DNA of 64,000 bases from Selenihalanaerobacter shriftii (lineage in GTDB: Bacteria > Bacillota > Halanaerobiia > Halobacteroidales > Acetohalobiaceae), in NCBI RefSeq assembly GCF_900167185.1, contig NZ_FUWM01000010.1, forward strand, positions 61,862-125,861, read 5' to 3'. Position 1 is the first letter of the stretch, and every line of letters starts with the position of its first letter. Shown here one piece after another: positions 1-7,628 of the stretch. The notes under the pieces are model-generated. The model was given only the letters and a program-made list of their open reading frames with translations, was not told the origin of the DNA and ran no database searches. The position numbers were made by a program, and so were the translations under genes.

Positions 1-387
1 TTAGAGCCTGGAGATAGGATTTTTGTAAATAAGTTTATTTATAGATTTAAGAACCCTGAACGTTTTGATATAATTGTCTTTAAGTATCCGGTTAACCCTA
101 GAAAGAAATTTATTAAAAGGGTGATTGGATTACCTGGAGATACAGTGAGCATTGATAATGGGACAGTTTATGTTAATGATCGACCGCTTAAAGAGAATTA
201 TACCTTAGATGTAGGATATAGTAATTACCAAGAGGTTGAGGTACCACCTAAACATTACTTTGTATTAGGTGATAATCGTAATAATAGTGAGGATAGTAGA
301 TTTTGGGGATTTGTGCCTAGAAAGAATGTAATTGGTAAGGCATTAGTTAGGTTTTGGCCGTTAAGTAGAATTGGTTTAATTAATTAA
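1..387 (+). CDS. lepB: Signal peptidase I, C-terminal part (5' end cut by window)
   Basis: Type I signal peptidase, a membrane-anchored serine protease that removes signal peptides from exported proteins. The reading frame is open from base 1, so the N-terminal anchor and the catalytic Ser lie outside the window. Visible family boxes are the catalytic Lys in IKRVIGLPGD (Lys codon 115-117) and the box GDNRNNSEDSR (about 271-303) followed by WGFVP. It ends 24 bases before rbgA, a neighbour pairing known from other Firmicutes. The family call is firm; only the missing start limits it. Confidence 0.93.
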   Translation, partial: LEPGDRIFVNKFIYRFKNPERFDIIVFKYPVNPRKKFIKRVIGLPGDTVSIDNGTVYVNDRPLKENYTLDVGYSNYQEVEVPPKHYFVLGDNRNNSEDSRFWGFVPRKNVIGKALVRFWPLSRIGLIN

Positions 388-411
388 ATAATATATAAAG
401 TAGGTGAGACC

Positions 412-1257
412 ATGATTAATTGGTACCCAGGACATATGGCTAAGGCAAAGAAAAAATTGCAGGAAAGATTACAATTAATAGATGTAGTAGTTGAATTATT
501 AGATGCTCGTATTCCAGTAAGTAGTAGAAATCCAAATATTGATGAAATTTTACAAGATAAAAAAAGGATTATTGTTCTTAATAAAATGGATTTAGCTGAT
601 AAAGCAATTACTAAAGCTTGGAAGAAGAAATTAGCTCAAGAGGATCCTGCTATAGCTGTTAATTCATTAAATGGTCAACGAATTAATTTAATTACTAATC
701 ATGCTAAGAACTTAATGGCTGATAAGTTAAATAAATTAGTTAGAAAAGGTAGAAAGAAGCGAAATATTCGTTTAATGATTGTAGGGGTTCCTAATGTTGG
801 GAAGTCTCAATTAATTAATCAATTATGCAATCGAGGTAGTACTCGAACTGGAGACCGTCCAGGAGTAACCCGGGGACAACAATGGGTTAAAATTAAAAAG
901 GGATTTGAGTTATTAGATACTCCTGGGATTCTATGGCCTAAGTTTGAAAGTGAAGAAGTGGCTTTTAGATTAGCAGCTACTGGTGCTATTAAATCAGATA
1001 TTTATGATAATGAAACAGTTGCTTACAAATTATTAAAATTTTTGAAAGATGTTATCCCTGATACTCTTCAAGAGAGGTTCAATCTGGATTATGTTAGTGC
1101 TGACACTTTAGAGTTAATGGAAGATATAGGTCGCAAGAGGGGTTGTTTGATGTCAGGTGGTAAAGTAGATAGAGAAAGAACTGCAGATATAATCTTGTAT
1201 GAGTTTAGAAAAGGAGACTTAGGACGGATCAGTTTAGAAATTCCTAGTCAATCTTAA
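412..1257 (+). CDS. rbgA: Ribosome biogenesis GTPase A (YlqF)
   Basis: Circularly permuted GTPase needed for late 50S subunit maturation. The permuted order is visible: G4 NKMD at residues 57-60 comes before the G1 P-loop GVPNVGKS at 125-132 and G3 DTPG at 169-172. The N-terminus MINWYPGHMAKA is typical of the family and the length (281 aa) is normal. The ATG has a GGTGAG Shine-Dalgarno just upstream. It lies between lepB and rnhB, as in Bacillus. Confidence 0.96.
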   Translation: MINWYPGHMAKAKKKLQERLQLIDVVVELLDARIPVSSRNPNIDEILQDKKRIIVLNKMDLADKAITKAWKKKLAQEDPAIAVNSLNGQRINLITNHAKNLMADKLNKLVRKGRKKRNIRLMIVGVPNVGKSQLINQLCNRGSTRTGDRPGVTRGQQWVKIKKGFELLDTPGILWPKFESEEVAFRLAATGAIKSDIYDNETVAYKLLKFLKDVIPDTLQERFNLDYVSADTLELMEDIGRKRGCLMSGGKVDRERTADIILYEFRKGDLGRISLEIPSQS

Positions 1258-1270
1258 GTGAGGTTTTAAA

Positions 1271-2218
1271 ATGGAATTAGAAGAACTATCAATTAAAGAA
1301 ATTAAATCTGAATTAAAAGAGATGGAGTTAGAAGCTGTCTCTGAAGAGCTAATTATGGAGTTAGAATCTGATTCTAGAAAAGGGGTTCAAAAACTAGCTA
1401 AGCAATATCGTCGGAAAAAGCAACGAGCTAGTGAAGAAAGAATTAGATTTCATAAGATGCAGGAGATTGAAAATAGTTGTTATGCTAAAGGATATAAATT
1501 AATTGGTGGAATCGATGAAGCAGGAAGAGGTCCACTGGCTGGTCCAGTAGCTGCGTCAGTTGTTATTTTACCTAAGAAAATATATATTCCTGGACTAAAT
1601 GATTCTAAGCAGTTATCTGAATCAAAGAGAGAAGAATTATTCGATATTATTAAAGAGGAAGCTATAGATTATGGAGTAGGTATTATTGATTCTAATCGGA
1701 TAGATGAAATTAATATTTTAAATGCAAATTATGAAGCTATGAAGCAGGCAATTGCTAAATTAGAGAAAACTCCTGATTATTTATTAGTTGATGGAGAAGA
1801 GATTCCTAATTTAGATATTGATCAGAAAAAGATCATTGATGGTGATGCTAGAAGTATTTCCATAGCAGCAGCTTCAATTCTTGCTAAGGTAACTCGAGAT
1901 AGAATGTTAGTGGAGTATGACCAAGAATATCCAGAATATGGGTTTGCAGGACATAAAGGTTATGGTACAGCAGAACATATTGCTGCTTTAAATGAACATG
2001 GACCTTGTAAGATACATAGATATACATTTAGTAAAGTAAGAGAAGCTGCTTTAGGAGAAGATTATTATTTGTTCAAAGAAGGCTTAGAGAAAGCAAAGTC
2101 TATAGAAGAGATAGAAGTCATTGCTAATACTATTAAAGAATGTGAAAAGATCTTATCTCAAATTGAGTTAGATGAGCTGCGTAATATATTTATAAAGCAG
2201 AAGAGAAAAATAGGGTGA
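1271..2218 (+). CDS. rnhB: Ribonuclease HII
   Basis: Endonuclease that cleaves the RNA strand of RNA-DNA hybrids and removes misincorporated ribonucleotides. The catalytic motif GGIDEAGRGPLAGPV (Asp82, Glu83) and the later SIAAASILAKVTRD block are clear. About 75 residues of charged, helical N-terminal extension precede the catalytic core, and a helical tail of about 50 residues follows it, making the protein (315 aa) longer than many RNase HII. The ATG is preceded by GTGAGG, 13 bases after the rbgA stop, so co-transcription is likely. Confidence 0.95.
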   Translation: MELEELSIKEIKSELKEMELEAVSEELIMELESDSRKGVQKLAKQYRRKKQRASEERIRFHKMQEIENSCYAKGYKLIGGIDEAGRGPLAGPVAASVVILPKKIYIPGLNDSKQLSESKREELFDIIKEEAIDYGVGIIDSNRIDEINILNANYEAMKQAIAKLEKTPDYLLVDGEEIPNLDIDQKKIIDGDARSISIAAASILAKVTRDRMLVEYDQEYPEYGFAGHKGYGTAEHIAALNEHGPCKIHRYTFSKVREAALGEDYYLFKEGLEKAKSIEEIEVIANTIKECEKILSQIELDELRNIFIKQKRKIG

Positions 2219-2223
2219 GATAG

Positions 2224-2460
2224 ATGCGATTAAAAACTGGAGATGTTTTAACTGGGATTGTCTTGGAGGTTAAGGAGAAGACAGCGGTAATTAATTTTGG
2301 TAATTATGCTTTAGAAGCTAAAGTTTTAACTGATTTAGAGGTAGAAGAGAAAGTAAGAGTTGAGGTTAAAGGTACATATAAGAATACTGTTGTTTTGAAA
2401 GTGTTAGATCGAGATATTCGTAAAGGAATTGGAAAAAATTCAATTGATGTACGAGTCTGA
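2224..2460 (+). CDS. Small hypothetical protein, 78 aa
   Basis: I do not recognise a family. The protein is short, without membrane segments, and made of alternating beta-type residues with many Lys, Glu and Val, which could fit a small OB- or S1-like barrel (inference only). The start ATG has a GGTGAGAT Shine-Dalgarno and lies 5 bases after the rnhB stop, so it is the last gene of the lepB-rbgA-rnhB unit. A terminator follows immediately. Composition matches the neighbours. Confidence 0.7.
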   Translation: MRLKTGDVLTGIVLEVKEKTAVINFGNYALEAKVLTDLEVEEKVRVEVKGTYKNTVVLKVLDRDIRKGIGKNSIDVRV

Positions 2461-2461
2461 G

Positions 2462-2499
2462 GTTATATCTATTCTGTAGGGAATGGATATAGCTTTTTT
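2462..2499 (+). terminator. Intrinsic terminator after the rnhB unit
   Basis: A 13-bp stem (2462-2474 with 2481-2493, two G-T wobbles) with a 6-base loop is followed directly by six Ts at 2494-2499. It starts two bases after the stop of the small gene. Confidence 0.85.
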
Positions 2500-2608
2500 G
2501 TTTAGTTTTATAATAAACAAGGAGATTAAAATAGTTTATTGAAGTTTTAATCAATTGAATTGTAATTTATATTTATACTTAATGAAAGAGAGGTTTCATT
2601 CAAATCTT

Positions 2609-3748
2609 ATGAAAAAATACTTATCTATAAAGATTATTGATAGATACATAATGAAGGAGTTTTTTGGTTTATTTATAGCTGGAGTAGCAGTCATTGTGGT
2701 AATTATGTTAAGTAATTTTTTATTTCAATTAGCTGATATGATTGTAGTGGAAGATGTCTCCAAAATAGTAGTTTTAAAGTTATTATATTATAAATTGCCG
2801 GAAACTGTTGTTCAAACTTTTCCTATTGCTATATTATTTGCAGTTATGGTGGGAATGGGGAGGTTAAGTAGTGATAATGAGTTTGTCGCCATAAGAATGG
2901 GTGGGGTTAGTCTTTATCGTTTCATTGTGCCTTTGCTTATCTTAGGGATTTTGATTAGTATAATGACTTATTATTTTAATGAACAAATAGTTCCCTGGTC
3001 TAATCGTAGAGCTGAAAATATTATTCAACAATCTATTTTGGAGACAACTGTACCAGAGATTAAAGATAATGTCTTTTTTAAGGGCCCTAATGATAACAGG
3101 CTTTTTTATGTTAAGCATTATAGCAAACATAGTTCAATTTTAAAGAAAATAGTTATCTTAGATTATGCTAGTACAAAGATTTATCCTAAAATGATTACAG
3201 CAGAGACTGGTACTATAACTAAGACTGGTTGGCAGTTAAGGAATGGTATTATTCATATATATAATAAAAATGGTCATTCAGTGTCAGAAAGAGAATTTAA
3301 TAGAATGGATATAAAAATAGTTCAGTCTAATCAAATGGATAATAGCTTTACAGACCAAAAAACTCCATCAGAGATGAACCGGGCTGAATTAAAGAAAGAA
3401 ATTAATATATTGAAGGATAGTGGTTTGCAAGTGGATTCGTTATTAGTAGATTATCATTTAAAGTTAGCTAAACCATTTATCGCTCTCATTTTTATTTTAA
3501 TTGGTACTCCATTAAGCTTAATCACTAAAAGTAATCGAGCTTTAAATACTGTATTAACTGTTATCATAATGTTTTTATATTATATTACTTTATCATTGGT
3601 TCGTTCATTAGGTAGAAATGAATTCTTACCAACTTTAATGGCTGCATGGCTACCAAATATTATCTTTGGATTAATAGGATTAATATTGTTAATTTGGAAA
3701 GAAGAATTTTATAAATTATTATCTAAATTCAACTTATTTTCTTCATAA
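2609..3748 (+). CDS. LptF/LptG family permease (YjgP/YjgQ)
   Basis: Membrane subunit of the type that, with LptB, extracts lipopolysaccharide from the inner membrane and sends it to the outer membrane. The N-terminus IIDRYIMKEFFGLFIAG and the order three membrane segments, a periplasmic beta-domain (about residues 125-285), three more membrane segments are typical of the family. Length 380 aa is normal. The ATG at 2609 has only a weak AGAGAGG 15 bases upstream; in-frame ATG 2582 and TTG 2555 lack any Shine-Dalgarno, so the start is uncertain. Whether it is F or G cannot be told from sequence alone. It implies an outer membrane. Confidence 0.85.
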   Translation: MKKYLSIKIIDRYIMKEFFGLFIAGVAVIVVIMLSNFLFQLADMIVVEDVSKIVVLKLLYYKLPETVVQTFPIAILFAVMVGMGRLSSDNEFVAIRMGGVSLYRFIVPLLILGILISIMTYYFNEQIVPWSNRRAENIIQQSILETTVPEIKDNVFFKGPNDNRLFYVKHYSKHSSILKKIVILDYASTKIYPKMITAETGTITKTGWQLRNGIIHIYNKNGHSVSEREFNRMDIKIVQSNQMDNSFTDQKTPSEMNRAELKKEINILKDSGLQVDSLLVDYHLKLAKPFIALIFILIGTPLSLITKSNRALNTVLTVIIMFLYYITLSLVRSLGRNEFLPTLMAAWLPNIIFGLIGLILLIWKEEFYKLLSKFNLFSS

Positions 3749-3802
3749 TCTTCCAGGAAAATAATGTATTATATAGAATGTTATAACATATAGAGGTGAA
3801 AA

Positions 3803-4171
3803 ATGATGCTTAGCAAGCAAGAATTAGGAAGATTAGGAGAAAAATTAGCCAGTAAATATCTATTAAAGAAAGAATATCAAATTATAGAGCAGAATTATCG
3901 TTGTAGGTTGGGGGAGATAGATATTATAGCATATAAAGATAATTATTTTATCTTTGTAGAAGTTAAGGCTAAACAGAATCAAAACTTTGGTCTACCACAA
4001 GAAGAGGTTGATTTCCGTAAACAGCAAAAGATTCAACAGGTTGCTCGTTATTATATTAGTCAGAATCCAGATTTAAATGTTGATTTTCGTTTTGATGTAA
4101 TAGCTATCTTATATCAGGGAGATGATGATTATCAATTATCTCACTTAAGGAATGCATTCTCTGTTGTTTAA
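3803..4171 (+). CDS. YraN/UPF0102 family endonuclease-like protein
   Basis: Small protein with a restriction-endonuclease-like fold; its role in vivo is poorly known. Motifs seen are LGRLGEKLASKYL at the N-terminus, GEIDII and FVEVKAK, which form the D-ExK nuclease-like core. Length (122 aa) is normal. The start is ATG 3803 (a second ATG follows at once) behind AGAGGTGA. It sits just before the comM-like gene, as in many bacteria. Confidence 0.92.
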   Translation: MMLSKQELGRLGEKLASKYLLKKEYQIIEQNYRCRLGEIDIIAYKDNYFIFVEVKAKQNQNFGLPQEEVDFRKQQKIQQVARYYISQNPDLNVDFRFDVIAILYQGDDDYQLSHLRNAFSVV

Positions 4172-4203
4172 CCATAAATTTTCTTATTAAGAGAGGGATA
4201 TAG

Positions 4204-5733
4204 ATGATTTCTAAAGTAAAAAGTAGTGCAGTATTAGGGATAGAGGCCTATTTAGTTGATGTGGAAATAGATTTAGCACAGGGTTTACCTAGTTTTAATT
4301 TAGTTGGATTACCAGATGCAGCTGTTAAAGAATCTAGAGAACGTGTTAGGGCTGCGATTAAAAATACTGGTTTTCAATTTCCGGTTAAGAGGATAACTGT
4401 TAATTTAGCCCCAGCTGATATAAAAAAAGAGGGAGCTGCTTATGATTTGCCTATAGCTATTGGGATTTTAGCAGCTCAAGGGTTAATAGATTCACAAGAT
4501 TTAGATGATTACTTAGTAGTTGGAGAATTATCCTTAACCGGTGATTTAAGAAGGATTAATGGTGCTTTGCCAATGGCTATTCAAGCTAAAACTGAAGGCA
4601 AGAAGGGTATGATTTTACCTGCTATTAATGCTTCAGAGGCAGCAGTAGTGGAAGGGATTGAAATTATACCAGTTAACTCTTTATTAGAAACAGTCGATTT
4701 TCTAAATACAAGAATGCTTGAAAATGCAGTAGAAGTAGATTATAAGTTAAATCTAACATCAGATTATAAAGTGGATTTTGCTGAAGTAAAGGGGCAACAA
4801 GCAGCTAAGCGCGCTTTAGAGATAGCTGCAGCTGGTGGACATAATGTAATTATGATTGGACCTCCTGGTTCCGGCAAAACCATGTTATCCAGAAGATTAC
4901 CTACTATCTTACCAGATTTATCTTTAGATGAAGCAGTTGAATTAACGAAAATATATAGTATCTTAGGTTTATTACCTACTGATGAACCTTTAATTACTAC
5001 ACGTCCTTTTAGAAGTCCTCATCATACTACGTCTAATGCTGGAATGATTGGTGGAGGTAGGATTCCTCAACCAGGAGAAGTTAGTCTAGCTCATTATGGA
5101 GTATTATTTTTAGATGAACTGCCGGAGTTTAATCGTAATGTATTAGAAGTTCTTAGACAGCCATTGGAAGAAAGAGAAGTAACGATTTCTCGTTCACTAA
5201 CTACTTTGACTTATCCAGCAAATATTATGTTAATTGCTGCTATGAATCCGTGTCCGTGTGGATTCCATGGAGATTCAAAGCAGAATTGTAGTTGTAGTCA
5301 TTATGAGGTGGAACGATATTTAAATAAAGTTTCAGGCCCATTATTAGATAGGATAGATATACATATTGAAGTACCAAGATTAGAAGCAGAGGTTATTTCA
5401 AGCTCACCTGATGGTGAAAGTTCAGCTCAGATTAGAGCACGGGTTAATAAAGCACGTCAAATTCAATATAAAAGATTTAAAGATGAAGAGATTAATTGTA
5501 ATTCTGAAATGAATGGTAGGTTGCTAGAAGAATATTGTGAATTGACTATAGAAGGCAAAGAATTATTAAAGACAGCTATAAAGAGGTTAAATTTAAGTGC
5601 TAGAGCTTATGATCGTATTTTAAAATTAAGCCGAACTATAGCTGATTTAGCAGGAGCTAACAAAATACAAGAAGAGTATATAGCTGAAGCAGTTCAATAT
5701 AGAGATTTAGATAGAAAATTTTTCGCAAATTGA
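4204..5733 (+). CDS. ComM/YifB-family Mg-chelatase-like AAA+ ATPase
   Basis: AAA+ ATPase; the Gram-negative homologue ComM is a branch-migration helicase in natural transformation. The N-terminal domain contains GLPDAAVKESRERVR, the Walker A is GPPGSGKT at about 219-226, then FRSPHHTTS, Walker B LFLDELPEF and the Cys-rich NPCPCGFHGD stretch, all typical of the family. Length (509 aa) is normal. Start ATG follows AGAGGGATAT. It lies next to dprA, another DNA-uptake gene, which fits a shared role in transformation. Confidence 0.93.
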   Translation: MISKVKSSAVLGIEAYLVDVEIDLAQGLPSFNLVGLPDAAVKESRERVRAAIKNTGFQFPVKRITVNLAPADIKKEGAAYDLPIAIGILAAQGLIDSQDLDDYLVVGELSLTGDLRRINGALPMAIQAKTEGKKGMILPAINASEAAVVEGIEIIPVNSLLETVDFLNTRMLENAVEVDYKLNLTSDYKVDFAEVKGQQAAKRALEIAAAGGHNVIMIGPPGSGKTMLSRRLPTILPDLSLDEAVELTKIYSILGLLPTDEPLITTRPFRSPHHTTSNAGMIGGGRIPQPGEVSLAHYGVLFLDELPEFNRNVLEVLRQPLEEREVTISRSLTTLTYPANIMLIAAMNPCPCGFHGDSKQNCSCSHYEVERYLNKVSGPLLDRIDIHIEVPRLEAEVISSSPDGESSAQIRARVNKARQIQYKRFKDEEINCNSEMNGRLLEEYCELTIEGKELLKTAIKRLNLSARAYDRILKLSRTIADLAGANKIQEEYIAEAVQYRDLDRKFFAN

Positions 5734-5855
5734 TGATAGAAATCAAAAGTAATGAAACAAATGCAGGAATTTTCAGACAACTATAGAATGAAGAGTATAT
5801 ATATAAGTTTTATTAATAACTTATATTAATAAATTATAAATGGTGATAATCTATT

Positions 5856-6959
5856 ATGAATAATCGTAAATATTGGCTAGGTTTAATTAAATTGCATAAC
5901 TTAGGACCTAAGTTGATTAAAAATTTATTAGAGTATTTTGGAGATGCAAAGGATATATGGATGGCAAGTCAACAGAAACTTTGTCAAGTACCATTAATTG
6001 GTAAAAAGAGAAGTCAACAGATAATTAAAGACAGAGAGAGTATTGATTTGAATTTTGAAGTGCAGAGGTTAAAGAATCACCAAATTAATTATTTAACATT
6101 AAATGATGAGGAATATCCTTATTTACTTAAGAATATTCATGATCCACCTCCAGTATTATTCTATAAAGGGGACATAAAATTAGAAGATATAATCAGTTTA
6201 TCGATTGTAGGTTCTCGAAAATGTACTAATTATGGTCAAAAGATAGCAAAAAGGTTGGCTAAGGTTCTTGCTAAACGAGGTTTTACTATAGTTAGTGGAT
6301 TAGCCAGAGGAATAGATACTGTTAGTCATCAAGGAGCATTAGAGGCAGGAAGAACTATGGCAGTTTTAGGTTCTGGACTTGATGTTATTTATCCACCAGA
6401 GAATGAGGAGTTGATGTCTAATATTACTCAACAAGGAGCAGTTATTTCTTCATTTCCTTTAGCTACACCACCTCATGGTGGTAATTTTCCTAAAAGAAAT
6501 AGGATTATTAGTGGTTTAACTTTGGGAACTATAGTAGTAGAAGCTACCAAGAAAAGTGGTTCTTTAATTACAGCTAATTATGCTTTAAATCAAGGAAGGG
6601 AAGTATTTGCCATTCCAGGTGATATTACTAAAAAACAAAGTTTTGGAACTAATAATTTAATCCAGAAAGGTGCAAAGTTAATACAAGAGATAGATGATAT
6701 TATATCAGAATTACCTTTAGAAGATTGGCTTGAACTAATTGGGGTAGAAGATAGTCTTAAGAAGAAAGAGGTGGATATTGAATTATCGGATTTAGAGTCT
6801 AAAGTATATAATAAAATAAGTTCTACGTCGCAGGAATTTAATGAAATCTTAAAAATGATTGACATATCTGCTGGACAATTAAACTCAACTTTATTAAAAT
6901 TAGAGGTGAAAGGGTTAATTACGCAGCTTGCAGGTAATAGATTTGTTTTAAATGATTAA
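5856..6959 (+). CDS. dprA: DNA-processing protein DprA (Smf)
   Basis: Loads RecA on incoming single-stranded DNA during transformation. A helix-hairpin-helix-like N-terminus is followed by the Rossmann-like DprA domain with SIVGSRKCTNYG, VSGLARGIDT, VLGSGLDVIYP and GGNFPKRNR, and a C-terminal winged-helix-like segment after about residue 300. Length (367 aa) is normal. The start has a modest GGTGAT Shine-Dalgarno. A 122-base gap precedes it, containing a 9-bp AT-rich hairpin (about 5806-5831) without a T-tract; I see no clear promoter there. Confidence 0.94.
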   Translation: MNNRKYWLGLIKLHNLGPKLIKNLLEYFGDAKDIWMASQQKLCQVPLIGKKRSQQIIKDRESIDLNFEVQRLKNHQINYLTLNDEEYPYLLKNIHDPPPVLFYKGDIKLEDIISLSIVGSRKCTNYGQKIAKRLAKVLAKRGFTIVSGLARGIDTVSHQGALEAGRTMAVLGSGLDVIYPPENEELMSNITQQGAVISSFPLATPPHGGNFPKRNRIISGLTLGTIVVEATKKSGSLITANYALNQGREVFAIPGDITKKQSFGTNNLIQKGAKLIQEIDDIISELPLEDWLELIGVEDSLKKKEVDIELSDLESKVYNKISSTSQEFNEILKMIDISAGQLNSTLLKLEVKGLITQLAGNRFVLND

Positions 6960-6983
6960 TAATAAAGAATTAGCATAATCTAT

Positions 6984-7012
6984 TTTACAAATAAACTAGA
7001 AACTCATATAAT
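6984..7012 (+). promoter_or_regulatory. Sigma-A-type promoter for smg-topA
   Basis: TTTACA at 6984-6989, a 17-base spacer, and a perfect TATAAT at 7007-7012. It lies 107 bases before the smg start, in the gap after dprA. Confidence 0.7.
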
Positions 7013-7073
7013 ATAATAAGTATGGGAATAAATTTATGCTTAAATTTAGAGTTAAAAGCATCTCAAAATAGAA

Positions 7074-7121
7074 AGGAGGGACTAGAATAGCTGATTTTTA
7101 GCTATTACTAGGCTTCTAATG
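7074..7121 (+). promoter_or_regulatory. Shine-Dalgarno and smg start codon separated by a hairpin
   Basis: A strong AGGAGG at 7074-7079 lies 39 bases from the smg ATG (7119), too far for normal initiation. Between them is an inverted repeat: 7082-7085 and 7086-7092 pair with 7108-7111 and 7100-7106 (11 bp, one bulged A, loop 7093-7099). If folded, the distance from Shine-Dalgarno to AUG shrinks to 9 bases. An alternative reading is a four-codon AUA-start ORF at 7087-7101. Confidence 0.5.
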
Positions 7122-7604
7122 AATGAAAATGTAATTGAAATCGTAAGCTATTTAGTAAAAAGGATTATGCATAATGAAAATATAGTTGAAAATGAGAAAA
7201 AATTAATTAAAAATTTAATCGATCAGGGCTATGAAGTTGATGACATAGATATGGCATTTGAGTTAATCTTTACTTCTAGTATGTCTTCTGCTGAGAAAGA
7301 AAGCGAAGATGAATTAAAATTTGATGATGCTCGAAGGGTATTAGATTTTAAAGAAAAGTTTAAATTATCTTTACCAGTACAAGGGGCTTTGATTAGATTA
7401 TCAGCTTTAAGTTTAATTAGTAATACTGAGGTAGAAAATATTTTAGAAAAATCGTTACACTTTAGAGAATCAGAGATTGGTTTGAAACATTTCTGGAAAG
7501 TATTACAAAAGGTTATTAATAATCCAGCTAGATTATCATTGATAATTGAAAATTCTCCAGAGTTTAAATCGATTAATGAAGAACATAAACGATATATTAA
7601 TTAA
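7119..7604 (+). CDS. smg: DUF494/Smg family protein
   Basis: Protein of unknown function whose gene lies between dprA (smf) and topA in many bacteria, exactly as here. The N-terminus MNENVIEIVSYLVKRIMHNE and the C-terminal pattern LIEN fit the family, and the length (161 aa) is normal. It is soluble and acidic. There is no in-frame start nearer to the upstream Shine-Dalgarno because of a TGA at 7092, so ATG 7119 is used although the Shine-Dalgarno is 39 bases away behind a hairpin. Confidence 0.85.
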   Translation: MNENVIEIVSYLVKRIMHNENIVENEKKLIKNLIDQGYEVDDIDMAFELIFTSSMSSAEKESEDELKFDDARRVLDFKEKFKLSLPVQGALIRLSALSLISNTEVENILEKSLHFRESEIGLKHFWKVLQKVINNPARLSLIIENSPEFKSINEEHKRYIN

Positions 7605-7628
7605 ATAGTTAGTTTTGGAGGTGGGAGT

